Assembly (NCBI GenBank): GCA_012295275.1
Contig: CM022673.1
Coordinates: 30,106,973 to 30,134,472 of the forward strand
From: Chrysomallon squamiferum
Taxonomy: Eukaryota; Mollusca; Gastropoda; Neomphalida; Peltospiridae
DNA length: 27,500 nt
Direction of reading: 5' to 3'
Shown: one piece after another, positions 12,353 to 26,092 of the stretch
Position numbering within the stretch: the stretch's first letter is position 1
How the letters are laid out: every line of letters begins with the position of its first letter
Notes under the pieces: generated by a model
Seen by the model: only the letters and a program-made list of their open reading frames with translations
Databases searched by the model: none
Told to the model about the DNA's origin: nothing
Position numbers and translations under genes: made by a program

Positions 12353-13222
12353 AGATGGGAAAGCGGCCGTCAAATGTTCATGAGTTGTTCCTACCAGCTG
12401 ATTAAATATTTGTGTAAATGCATGTTGTCACACGTGCAACATGACACACTTCAGCGGTCGATAAACATGTTTTTGGTTATAGGCAAGAAAGGGAAATAGG
12501 CTAAGGTTGACACAGTGCCAGTTATACTATTTTGTAACGTTTTTTTAGGACTACGCTTTAATCCCAGAGTTTAAAACAGAATCAACAACAAATCAAATTC
12601 ATTTTAAATCTAAAAATAAATGAAAGAGTGAGGGATTGAGAATAAAAAGAGACAGACAGAGAGATAGAGAAAGAGAAAGAAAGAGGCAGACAGAGAGATA
12701 GAGAAAGAGAAAGAAAGAGTCAGACAAAGAGATATGCTAAAGTAGGGTAGATGTGAAATAATAACTGACGACTTAAAATGACGCCCATATCTGAAAGCTT
12801 TTAATCTAGATCAAGAAAAGAAAAATGAACAACTCTTAATGAAATCTGAATGAAGCACAAATACAATTACTGGAAATAAAAATAAATAAAAGAGAGTTCA
12901 GAAGAAATACCATTACATAAAACCTAATTCCAGAGGTAACAATGTTCACTGGTGACTGAAAGATAGATTCAATGTTTGGCTGAGTGAAGCGTGGGGATAA
13001 ACATAAATCGTGATCAGTCTCAAGATTAACAATCTTTAGCACTTCCATTCGACTGTTTCCAAATCCAGCTTGAACTTGTTTATAAAAGACTGTGATGTAC
13101 GCTTTCCTGTTTATCGAAAAGAGTAACACATGTGGCTGGAGCGGATTCTTTTACTAAAATCTGTGTAGTCTTTAAACAATAATGGTGCCATATAACCATA
13201 TATGATAGTGAAAAACAAAACA
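12353..13222. other. Non-coding DNA
   Basis: It contains the 34-bp repeat and a 97-codon minus-strand frame (13129-12836) without recognisable features. Confidence 0.5.
12653..12734. repeat. 34-bp purine-rich tandem repeat, 2.4 copies
   Basis: CAGACAGAGAGATAGAG starts at 12653 and 12687 and, with one change, at 12721. The copies are otherwise nearly identical, so the duplication is recent. Confidence 0.9.

Positions 13223-13263
<41 letters not shown>
13223..13263. repeat. (AAT)n microsatellite
   Basis: A pure AAT tract followed by an A run and CAACAA. Confidence 0.97.
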
Positions 13264-13270
<7 letters not shown>

Positions 13271-13478
13271 CAACAACATAATTTCTTCTGTCACTTTTTT
13301 TTATCTTGGGCTTAGGAAATTCGACTTTTAGGTCTTGAGATGAGTAATGATTGATCATTATTTACTTTCACTTGACCTTTTGCATCTGAGCGTTTAATGT
13401 CTTTCTAAAAACTTTAATACCTTATTTTCTTTAACCGATCATTTTCATTTGTATTAATTTTTTTTAAATCAGTGCCTT

Positions 13479-13484
<6 letters not shown>

Positions 13485-13519
<35 letters not shown>
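13485..13519. repeat. (GT)n microsatellite
   Basis: An uninterrupted GT run passing into TATATATTTATATG. Confidence 0.96.
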
Positions 13520-13525
<6 letters not shown>

Positions 13526-13901
13526 TTATATGTATATTAGCTGTGGACTTTGCATGAACTACGTTTCAGTGAGCGTTGTAAATGACCTTGTTTGGCACTG
13601 TGTTCAGTGATCTGTCTATTTTTTGAGTGGTGAGGAATTTTCTCTAAATGTCAAGGTTATTTATGTATTTATTACATAGTTAAGGCCACGTTTAACACAT
13701 AATTATACATTATTGTGCACGTGAGCATCGAGATGCCAACAGGTGTTTTCAGATCGATGTTTTATTCAGAGAGAAACAGACAGATACAAGAACTGAGTGA
13801 CTTTTCTTTTTCTTCTTTTTCTTTTTTATATTCGAACAATACCTTTGTATTTATGAGACAGAAAGAATGGGACAGAAACCATTAGAAATATAGAGAAACA
13901 T

Positions 13902-17339
<3,438 letters not shown>

Positions 17340-17962
17340 CGAAAACATTCTTTGTCTTTTAGCGGGAAACTGACTGGAACGGCGTAACGGGCGCCTGAAG
17401 AAGGATACACTAAGCAATCTAATAAACTGAATTATAGAGTGGCAACGATTCCGGCCAATATACTCTTTTAACAATAATTATGGCTTTATATTCGTTTAGA
17501 TCGGTCATTTTAAAGTTCGCTGGTACCACAGAAAGTACTATTTAGTCGTACTTTTTTAACACGCTGTAAGAAGAAACCCAAGCCCCTGTCATAAAATCAC
17601 GGACTCGGAAATCTTCCGACATACCCGAATCAATCTAAATTGTGACGTAACGATCAGCTGATTAAAACGTGATAACGTATCAACGCGACGCTCGCAAGGA
17701 TTCGTCTTAATGCAGTAAAGATGCTTGATTCTGTTCTTAAAGCATGTTTGTTTCAGTTTCGACATGGACGTTGTTTGTTCCATTTTAATTGCAGAAACAC
17801 TTTTGCCATTTTTCCCACTGGATATGGAAAGAGTGCTACGTTTTGCCATCGTTGATGTGAGAAAGTTTACAGTTGGCTCCTCGCGTTCTTTGCGCTGAAA
17901 AGATGTCCCGTGTTAATCAGCTGACCGCTATGTCACTGTTTAGGTCGATTCCGCGTCGGTGA
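17340..17962. promoter_or_regulatory. CpG-containing composition island, candidate cis-regulatory region or untranslated exon
   Basis: Balanced composition with several CpG-rich patches (CGGCGTAACGGGCGC, CAACGCGACGCTCGC, TTCCGCGTCGG) in AT-rich DNA. It includes TGACGTAA (17643-17650), the palindrome ATCAGCTGAT (17653-17662) and a second TCAGCTGA near 17922. An 86-codon minus-strand open frame (17849 to 17589), rich in Lys, Ser and Arg, matches no family I know, so I do not call it a gene. Confidence 0.3.
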
Positions 17963-19293
17963 TTTTATGATAAGGGGTTGGTCTTTGGTTTCTTCTTGTA
18001 ATGTGTGTATATATGACTAAATGGTACTTTTGGAGGTACCATCGAATTGTAAAATGACCAGTCTAAAGCAGTATGAAACCAAAATGATTGTTAAATGAGG
18101 ATACAACTGTTACTTCTACTGCTGCTGCTACTACTACTACTAGCTGTTAACGTAGATAATGAAAACATTTATTGAAAGTTCCAAGATACGGAAAAATCGA
18201 ATCAAACAACAACCATTTCGTTTTACGAAATACTATCGAAGCTGACGAAGTAGCACTAGTCTGTCAGACAAAAATATATTTTTAAATTTTAAATGGCTAG
18301 ATAATGAGCTATATAATATATTATATAACGTTTGGTCATATTTGAGTTGCAATAAACTGTGTGGTTGTATATAAATCTGAAAAACGTAAAAAATTATGAT
18401 TATTGAAACCATTGCGTCGGGATCTTCTTGTCAATGAGAATTAATATGAATATATGAAAAAAACATCTATCAGCAACGGCAGATATATATAACACATTGA
18501 ATGCATTCTATGCAAAAGCAAACATACTATGCCATTAAGGAAACCAGTTCATCATAACTGAAATTGATATATAATCAATGTATATAGGCTGTAGTGTCTA
18601 TAATACTCTGTATCGATCATAAGTCATTAAAATCTTTCAGATGCCTGACATAGTATTTTGTATGTGTATTTACCCATTATAATATCTGTAGAAGCAAGCG
18701 GCGACTCCAAATTATGTTCGTGTGCATATGTATGTACATACGTACAGATTTCTCTTATTCTCTCTCTCTGTCTTTGTGTGTGTGTCTGTGTGTATTTATG
18801 TATGTATATGTATTTGCATACAACGTTATATGACGAGTTGAGAACTGTGGATATTTTCCATGAAAGTAACGAATAGAAAATCTGGAATGATAACAGAAAA
18901 AAGAAAAAAAAAACATATATACATACATACATATACAGATATATATTCGTTTTATGTTGATATTGATTGTTCGTCATTTATCTATCATTCAGTGTCAGAG
19001 ACTGTCAGTTTCTGTTTTTATTTTCTATAAATCACAGATATTAAGACAGTAATACTCTTATTTCACTTCTCGAATTCAGTTTTCTGGCCTTCTTCAATTG
19101 TTTCTATTAATATACATCTCATAAACGGTTAAATGTTAAGAAGCTAAGGACAGAGGTATCATTCCGTTTGCTCTGGAATAAAGAATGATGAGGTTAGTCA
19201 CGAGGAGGACTTCTATGCAAATATATGCGCATTTAAATAGGAAAATGTAGCGTGTAACATATTATGAAGTCTAGCACAATCAGTGAGCCATTT

Positions 19294-19297
<4 letters not shown>
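17963..19297. other. Non-coding AT-rich DNA
   Basis: It holds a short CTG/CTA run (18118-18142) and a degenerate GTGT/TATG tract (18718-18812). Nothing else is seen. Confidence 0.55.

Positions 19298-19378
<81 letters not shown>
19298..19378. repeat. (TC)n microsatellite
   Basis: An uninterrupted 81-base TC run. On the minus strand it lies downstream of the tRNA-like promoter and the 21-bp repeat, a usual setting for a SINE tail. Confidence 0.98.
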
Positions 19379-19383
<5 letters not shown>

Positions 19384-19410
19384 CACAAATTATTACCACA
19401 CTTAATGATT

Positions 19411-19457
19411 TTATCTATCAATTAGGAATAATTATCTATCAATTAGGAATAATTATC
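19411..19457. repeat. 21-bp direct repeat, two copies plus a start of a third
   Basis: TTATCTATCAATTAGGAATA(A) occurs at 19411 and 19432 with no change, followed by TTATCTG. Perfect identity suggests a recent slip. Confidence 0.95.
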
Positions 19458-19483
19458 TGCGTTACACCGTAATTTTGCACTTG

Positions 19484-19557
19484 GATGGAAACTTATGTAG
19501 GGTTTCGAACCCATCACAAACTAAATTCAAATCCAATCGCTCTCCTTACAGTTAGAA
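19484..19557 (-). mobile_element. Probable decayed tRNA-derived SINE head with Pol III A and B boxes
   Basis: On the minus strand TAACTGTAAGG (plus 19544-19554) resembles a tRNA A box and is followed by GAGAGCG, like the D-arm end of a tRNA. GGTTCGAAACC (plus 19501-19511) matches the B box at every fixed position. The starts of the two boxes are 43 bases apart, as in a tRNA gene. The anticodon arm and acceptor stem do not pair, so it is not a working tRNA gene. Downstream come AT-rich DNA, a 21-bp repeat and a GA tract, plausible as the decayed body and tail. Confidence 0.45.
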
Positions 19558-19873
19558 TAGATCTTGACCAGTTTATTAAATAAATATTAACCTATACAAT
19601 CGATTAGATTGAAGCAATATTTTCGACGCCCTATAGGAAGTAACGAGTCTCTAAATAATATCTCTCATTCTTGGCACAGAGATCTAAGTAAAACTACTTC
19701 TTGGTTTTAAAAACTGAACTATCAGAGCATTTGGAATGTCTCTGATGGATCCATTACGTCTGCTCGGAGAAGTCAATATTTGCCTTCAGACGCTGCTTAG
19801 CTGATGTGTTTTCCACGCAAGCAAATGTTTGAAAAAAGCGCACGACACGGGAATCTCGGACATTTCAGTGATT

Positions 19874-19962
19874 AAAGTCTGATGTCAAGACTTTGCAGCG
19901 CGGCCAGAGAACGGAAATCTAGTTAGCTCGAACAATGGCAGTTCACTTAAGATTCACTTAAG
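19874..19962. promoter_or_regulatory. Candidate regulatory patch: hairpin and duplicated CACTTAAG site
   Basis: AAAGTCT (19874-19880) and AGACTTT (19888-19894) form a perfect 7-bp inverted repeat around seven bases. Further on TTCACTTAAG occurs twice in tandem (19942 and 19953), resembling sites for NK2-class homeodomain proteins (CACTTNA core). The wider patch 19740-19990 is less AT-rich than its surroundings. Confidence 0.3.
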
Positions 19963-20128
19963 CCCGCGTAACAGAAACGGCAGAAATATGAGCAAATATT
20001 GTCGACAAGCGTATGAATCAATGTCTCACAATTATCGTTTCTGTGCTTACATGTTAGTTAGCTTGCCATTATTTAAACACTTTAAACAAAATGAATGATC
20101 CATGCTGTGGATGATGATATGGTTTCGT

Positions 20129-20173
20129 CCCATTCTGTCAAAACCCATCTTGTCGAATCCTATTCTGCCGAAA
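20129..20173. repeat. 15-bp tandem triplicate, diverged
   Basis: CCCATTCTGTCAAAA, CCCATCTTGTCGAAT and CCTATTCTGCCGAAA stand end to end. On the minus strand they fall in frame within a 76-codon open frame and read as FGRIG-FDKMG-FDRMG. The open frame has no family match I recognise, so the repeat is recorded without a gene call. Confidence 0.75.
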
Positions 20174-20492
20174 TGATAACATTCTGATCCTCCCTCTAAA
20201 CTATTTAACCCTCCTTTGTTTATCCAGTGTTGGCTTATTCTTTGGAACTTAACCCCAACAAACAATCGTCTGTACACATTAATAGAAAGTAGTGAGAAAT
20301 GAACTTTTTAAAAATCACATAGCCTTTATTTGTCGTTCAAAACATATATATAATTAAATGAACTTCCCTAATTCTTATTAATAGCAATTTGATACTGATG
20401 TACTTAACCCCCATAAAAAAAAACCAATAACAGTAACAAAAAAATAAATAAATAATAAAATAAATTAAATAAAAATAAATAGATAGCTAAAC

Positions 20493-20514
20493 AAAAAAAA
20501 AAAAAAAAAAAAAA
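20493..20514. repeat. Poly(A) tract
   Basis: A 22-base A run ends a degenerate AAAT-rich stretch that begins near 20415. It could be a retroposon tail; no body is recognisable. Confidence 0.85.
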
Positions 20515-21061
20515 GAAAAAAGGTTCAACAACAACAACAAAAAAAAAACACCTCCATCCCATCCTGAACGTTGAAATATCAGGTATCCGTAATCATTAAA
20601 AAATATGTTAGTTCTGATTATGTCATTGATCATTACTGTTGCAAATGGCCTCTCTGCTCAGATATAGCAATCCATACCTCAATCCGCATACATCACAACA
20701 TCCACTGAAAAAACATAATAAAACCAAAATTCAAAATTTAGAGCCTGATCATACCAATTAGAGATCAATGGTTTGTTCGCTCCCGCAACATTTCACGTCT
20801 ATTATTTCTCAGAGAATACTGGAAAAGCACACAAATTTAATATTGAATAATAGCAGAATTAGCAGAAAGACCGAAATATATTTTAAAAAACCCCAAATAT
20901 AATTAATCACCTAGGAAACCAGAATTATAACAAAATTATAATAATAAAAAGAAAACTTCCCTCAAAACATCAAAAAAAAAAAAAAAAAAAGAAGAAATAA
21001 TAAAAAAAGAATAGTGCAACAAATAAAAGAAGCAGCCCACGAAGTGGAATAAATAACACAC
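20515..21061. other. A-rich non-coding DNA before the 28-bp array
   Basis: Several A runs (for example 20972-20990) and AT-rich DNA; no gene is seen. Confidence 0.6.
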
Positions 21062-21929
21062 AAACCTAGCTGTTGTCTGACTTAGAGACAAACCTAGCTG
21101 TTATCTGACTTAGAGACAAATCTAGCTGTTGTCTGACTTAGAGACAAACCTAGCTGTTATCTGACTTAGAGACAAACCTAGCTGTTGTCTGACTTAGAGA
21201 CAAACCTAGCTGTTATCTGACTTAGAGACAAACCTAGCTGTTGTCTGACTTAGAGACAAACCTAGCTGTTGTCTGACTTAGAGACAAACCTAGCTGTTGT
21301 CTGACTTAGAGACAAATCTAGCTGTTGTCTGACTTAGAGACAAACCTAGCTGTTGTCTGACTTAGAGACAAACCTAGCTGTTGTCTGACTTAGAGACAAA
21401 CCTAGCTGTTGTCTGACTTAGAGACAAACCTAGCTGTTCTCTGACTTAGAGACAAACCTAGCTGTTGTCTGACTTAGAGACAAACCTAGCTGTTGTCTGA
21501 CTTAGACACAAACCTAGCTGTTGTCTGACTTAGAGACAAATCTAGCTGTTGTCTGACTTAGACACAAACCTAGCTGTTGTCTGACTTAGACACAAACCTA
21601 GCTGTTGTCTGACTTAGACACAAACCTAGCTGTTGTCTGACTTAGACACAAACCTAGCTGTTGTCTGACTTAGAGACAAACCTAGCTGTTGTCTGACTTA
21701 AAGACAAACCTAGCTGTTGTCTGACTTAGACACAAACCTAGCTGTTGTCTGACTTAGACACAAACCTAGCTGTTGTCTGACTTATACTCAAACCTAGCTG
21801 TTGTCTGACTTAGAGACAAACCTAGCTGTTGTCTGACTTAGACACAAATCTAGCTGTTGTCTGACTTAGACACAAACCTAGCTGTTGTCTGACTTAGACA
21901 CAAACCTAGCTGTTGTCTGATTTAGAGAC
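21062..21929. repeat. 28-bp minisatellite, 31 units
   Basis: Starts of AAACCTAGC (or AAATCTAGC) recur every 28 bases from 21062 to 21902, giving 31 units with no length variation. A unit begins AAACCTAGCTGTTGTC and ends TGACTTAGAGAC. Units 1-15 all end AGAGAC; from unit 16 most end AGACAC, with single AAAGAC (unit 23) and TACTC-type (unit 26) variants. Units 2, 4 and 6 carry GTTA instead of GTTG, unit 14 carries GTTC, and units 3, 10, 18 and 29 carry TCTAG. The period is not a multiple of three and the unit holds TGA and TAG, so it is not coding. A broken fragment (ACCTAGCTGAC) follows at 21941. Confidence 0.97.
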
Positions 21930-22435
21930 AAACCAGTTTGACCTAGCTGACTTCTTTGTAGAAAGACCACTTCTAACATGCGAAGTAATCTAACAAAAAC
22001 ACTTACTTCTTTCTTTTTTTAAACTTAATTAATTATCATCCAGAATCTAAAGAGAAGTAAAATCCAATTACTTAAATATGACTTTGTGTTGTACCTTTGA
22101 AAATTCTCACATAGACGTTTAATTAAATTAGATAAGACAGATCTGTCCCAAAGCCTACGATGCTAACAACTGGTGTTACATCAAAGCTGTTTATTTGATC
22201 ACTTCTATCACAAAGGTCGTCCCGCTCTCTGGGTTTTTACTTTAGGTCAGCAGACACCATAGTCGTCTAGAAGTCAGCGGAACATGTGAAGAAAGACCGC
22301 AGAACACGGGCAATCAATACAGCAGTGTTGCAGGTTGTTGCTTGAAACGGATTTAATTTGTCTCAGTTTGTTTGATTTGTGTAATAATGAGAAGTCGAAA
22401 AATTCCAATCAAGTGTGGCAATCTTGAGAACTAAT
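21930..22435. other. Non-coding DNA after the 28-bp array
   Basis: It starts with a broken piece of the minisatellite unit (21930-21952), then unique AT-rich sequence with a more balanced patch at 22140-22350. Confidence 0.55.
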
Positions 22436-22500
22436 CGCCTGGGCACGTGCGGAAGTGGCGGGATGGAGGGAGACGAGCAAAGTTTCTAGAAAGCAGAATG
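22436..22500. promoter_or_regulatory. Promoter-like motif cluster: E-box, ETS-type site, heat-shock-type palindrome
   Basis: GCACGTGC (22443-22450) directly abuts CGGAAGTGGCGGG (22450-22462), an ETS/GABP-like core, and TTTCTAGAAA (22483-22492) contains the inverted NTTCNNGAAN pattern of heat-shock elements. No adjoining coding exon is visible, so it may be a promoter of an unseen transcript, an enhancer, or chance. Confidence 0.3.
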
Positions 22501-22843
22501 TTATTCTATGGACAGAAGTACTGTTCTGACGCCTCACCGGAAACAAATAAAAAATAAGAAAAAAAAGAGAACCTAAAACATAAACAAACAAAAACCCCAA
22601 ACAACAACTCCCCAGCTGAAAAAAAAATTAAAAAAATAAATAAATAAAATCAGGTGCAAAAAAAAAAAGAAACAGGAAATGAAACGATACGACCCCCCAT
22701 GAAACCAACGAAAAACAAATATACCCCATCACAAAACAACAACAAGAAACAAACAAAAAAACACAACTACAACCCAATAATAATAAAGAAAAAACAACAA
22801 CAAAAAAGCGCTTCCCACCTGCCAACTCGCTGTTATTCATAGT

Positions 22844-23090
22844 GGAATAAGAAAAATCCATTCAATGATAAAATTGGAATAAGAACAGCTGATGAAACTG
22901 GTAATAGAGACGGCTGACAGAAATAAGAACAAGTGGTGAAAACGATAACAGGGGCAGTAGACAGAAATTTAAATAAGAAAAGCTGATGAAAAGGACAACA
23001 TAAATGGTGGATGGAGTAGGAACAGCTGATAGAAATCTTAATATAAATGATGAAGATGTAAATAAGGAACGGTTGATGAAACTTATAAAT
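22844..23090. repeat. Decayed tandem repeat, period about 45 bp, five to six copies
   Basis: A block of the form AATAAGAACAGCTGATGAAA recurs in diverged form at about 22844, 22879, 22922, 22972, 23014 and 23061. Between these blocks a second diverged block (GACGGCTGACAGAA, GGGCAGTAGACAGAA, GGTGGATGG) appears, suggesting the unit itself came from two related half-units of roughly 23 bp. Copies vary in spacing from 35 to 50 bp, so the array is old. Confidence 0.6.
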
Positions 23091-24067
23091 AGTTACTGTT
23101 GTTAACCGTAGAAAGGCATCTATAAAATATCGTATTACATTTATTTATTTGTTTATTTTAAATATTTATTATAATATCACTCATACAATTCGAACTTTAG
23201 TTTGTTTTTTCTGGTCGTGCTGCATAGAACATTGCTGTATTTTGATCATCACGATAAGCTAATTAAAAATAAAAAATCTGCGAAATTTTATTTTACTAGT
23301 CAGTTAAGTTAGTGGATTATTGAGTTGAATCCATAATTCTTAATATACATAAAAATAACTAATACCATAACTTGGTTATGTTAATTGTGATACTTTGTTT
23401 GCTAAAGGCCAAACAACGAATTCAAATCTAATGTAATGAATCAGTACAAGTTTCTAATTAGACATAATTAATTCTTAGTGTCTTGATGATTACATTTAAA
23501 ATCTTTCCCAGAAATCTTTAATGTTTTTTAATGCACCATCTGCAGAAAGAAAATATTTTTGTCGGTATATCATTGTTTTCTCCGTGCATCTGAATTCGAC
23601 AAATCTTCTTTCAGCTACTCGCTCTTCTTGGAAGTACAATTTAGAAAAAAGAGGAGATACATCTTTATGGCACCTATATGATTCAGTTCAGTCTTAACTC
23701 TGTCATTAATCAACTTTTTTTTTTTTTTTTAATTTATCCGATGACTCGGGTCGATAGAGATCATAGAAAAGTCAAAAGGTCACCAGTAATTAAAAGATAT
23801 TTTCAAGTAGAAAATAGAGACTCCTCTGTGTATGAGGCCTGTCTGATGTTGCATGAACTTGGCAGTGTATTCAAAGAATAGAAACTAAAATGTTTTGTGA
23901 TGTGTTTGGGGCTATGGCGGTACTATATATATATATATAACAAATTGCCTCATTCTGCAACAAACATAATATTTAAATAAACCACGATTCTTTTAAAAAT
24001 GCTTTTAAAATAGACTTTTTGGATAATATTGTTTTTTGTGTTTGCTCTTAATATTTTAATAGACTGA

Positions 24068-24074
<7 letters not shown>
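23091..24074. other. Non-coding AT-rich DNA
   Basis: No recognised gene. A 67-codon frame at 23678-23881 ends normally but lacks domain features. Confidence 0.55.

Positions 24075-24161
<87 letters not shown>
24075..24161. repeat. (GA)n microsatellite
   Basis: An uninterrupted GA run of about 87 bases after GAAAGAGAAAG. Confidence 0.98.
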
Positions 24162-24162
<1 letters not shown>

Positions 24163-26033
24163 GCAAATTGAAAGTGAGACTTAGACGTTTCTCATTGAAT
24201 TATTAATAATTATGAACTGGGTACAAAATGACTCAATCTGAAATGTAACATACACGAAACGAACGGCAAATTAAACTGAAGAAAACTAAATCGTACTACA
24301 CTTAACATTTGTTGAACTCCTCTCACTGACATTTTGTTTCTTACACAGGAACCTCTCTTTAATATAAACAGGAAACATTTCATGCGTATAGTGTTTCAAC
24401 CTGATTAGTCCATTCAACATCTGTCACAGGTGAGAGGTATCGTCTTCATCAATTCACCAATATTTACTGTCAGTGAACTTGTTTGAACCTGAAACATGAT
24501 ACATTTATTAGTATATTTCCAAATTTAAACAATTTTCAAGTCTTTGTACTTGATCCTGTGTAACTGGAGATATAATATATTACTATTATTTGTTGTTTAT
24601 TTAAAATAAAAAAATTATTAGCACAAAAGACTAATACAATCATAAATAAGTGGCTATGGATAAAACAAAGATAATAAATTCTGATACACTACCTTCTGCA
24701 CACAATTATATTAGAGTGTACTCCCTTCTCCTGTATCAGACTTGTCTTAACGTTCTTTCACCAAGCAACAATGCGCTGGCGATCAGTCATTATAATGAAT
24801 CAATATGAAGAGTCATCTTATCTCTTATTCGATTCATTAGATAATAATAGTTTTAACATGAAAACCGTTAAAATTAAAAAAAAAAATTGTTGATATATCT
24901 TTGAAGCATCAAAGTAAATCATAAGTAGGTTAAGTCTAATTTGTTTTTTCAGAATAAAGGAGGATTATATCTAATATTATTTTTTTTCTTAATATTTAGT
25001 TTTATAGTTCTAGTTATTAGTTGTTTAAAATCTGACTTATAAGTGTCAATTACAGTTACATTCGTCAATTAGTTACAAATTTCGGATACATTCCAATTTC
25101 AGTAATTATTAGAAGTAAATAAAAAGGTAGTAAACATATGTGTTACGATGTGTGTAAATGGTTAAAATAAATCTGCCTTTCCTAATTTATGAAGATCTTT
25201 GCTAAATATTTAAACATTTATATATTTTCTTAGTCTTAAATATTTATATATTTCCTTGAAAATTTCAAATTCCGAATGATTAATCGGCTTGAAGACATTT
25301 TGCTCTCTAAATTTTAAAATAGGAAATTGCTAAGCCCGAGGACAAAGAACTTTATTCCATTTCTGATAATAGTATTTATTTATTTATCTAGAGAAATTAC
25401 TGTTTCTATAGCTTTCGGCTGTTTGATACATTCAAAATATTCAAAACTGCAGTCCATCAATTAAAATAAATAAATAAATAAATAAGAAATAAAAACAACA
25501 ACAACAAAAAATTACACTAAAACAAAATAAAACACAAGAAGCTAAAAAAAAACAAACAATAACAGCAAAACAATTGCAGTAGTAATAAATTTGAAGAATA
25601 TACTTGTTAGATAATAAATAACGATTATTATGCTACGTTTTAAATCTTGATTCTTACTCAAAAATACTAAGCATGTTAGATACCAAGTTCTGTCCTCCTT
25701 AACTATTAAACCCACATACACTGAAACAGGTAGCTGTGGTTTCATTTTTAGCAGAAGACAACGTAGGCAGCGCTTGTCATAGACTTTAGCGGTTATCCAA
25801 CAAAGTGGCCGTAGCGGGTTTCCTCTCAGATCTTTGGTGTACAAGAAATGTGTAAAAATTGTGATTATTAAAATGCATTAAATTGTTTTTTAACATAATA
25901 TATACACATAAATACAAAGAAACATAAACACTTACACACATACACAAGTACAAACATCCAAAAATACAGATATATACAAATACACTCACACATATACATA
26001 CACATACATGCACGCATTCATACATATCTCCAC

Positions 26034-26037
<4 letters not shown>
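24162..26037. other. Non-coding AT-rich DNA
   Basis: A more balanced patch at 25690-25845 is open on the minus strand (Leu/Arg/Cys-rich, no family recognised). The remainder is AT-rich with an AAAT tract near 25465. Confidence 0.5.

Positions 26038-26091
<54 letters not shown>
26038..26091. repeat. (CA)n microsatellite
   Basis: A pure 54-base CA run preceded by a looser CATA/CACA-rich stretch from about 25905. The Cys/Val open frames on the minus strand are artefacts. Confidence 0.98.

Positions 26092-26092
<1 letters not shown>

Noticed and set aside
17589-17849. An 86-codon minus-strand frame in balanced DNA
   Set aside because: It starts with an ATG but matches no family I know, has no clear splice sites or promoter, and its length is possible by chance.
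21062-21929. CRISPR array
   Set aside because: Units abut every 28 bases with no spacers, and the window is eukaryotic.
25542-25844. A 100-codon minus-strand frame
   Set aside because: The first 70 codons are balanced but have no recognisable family, and the end is translated A/T-rich repeat.
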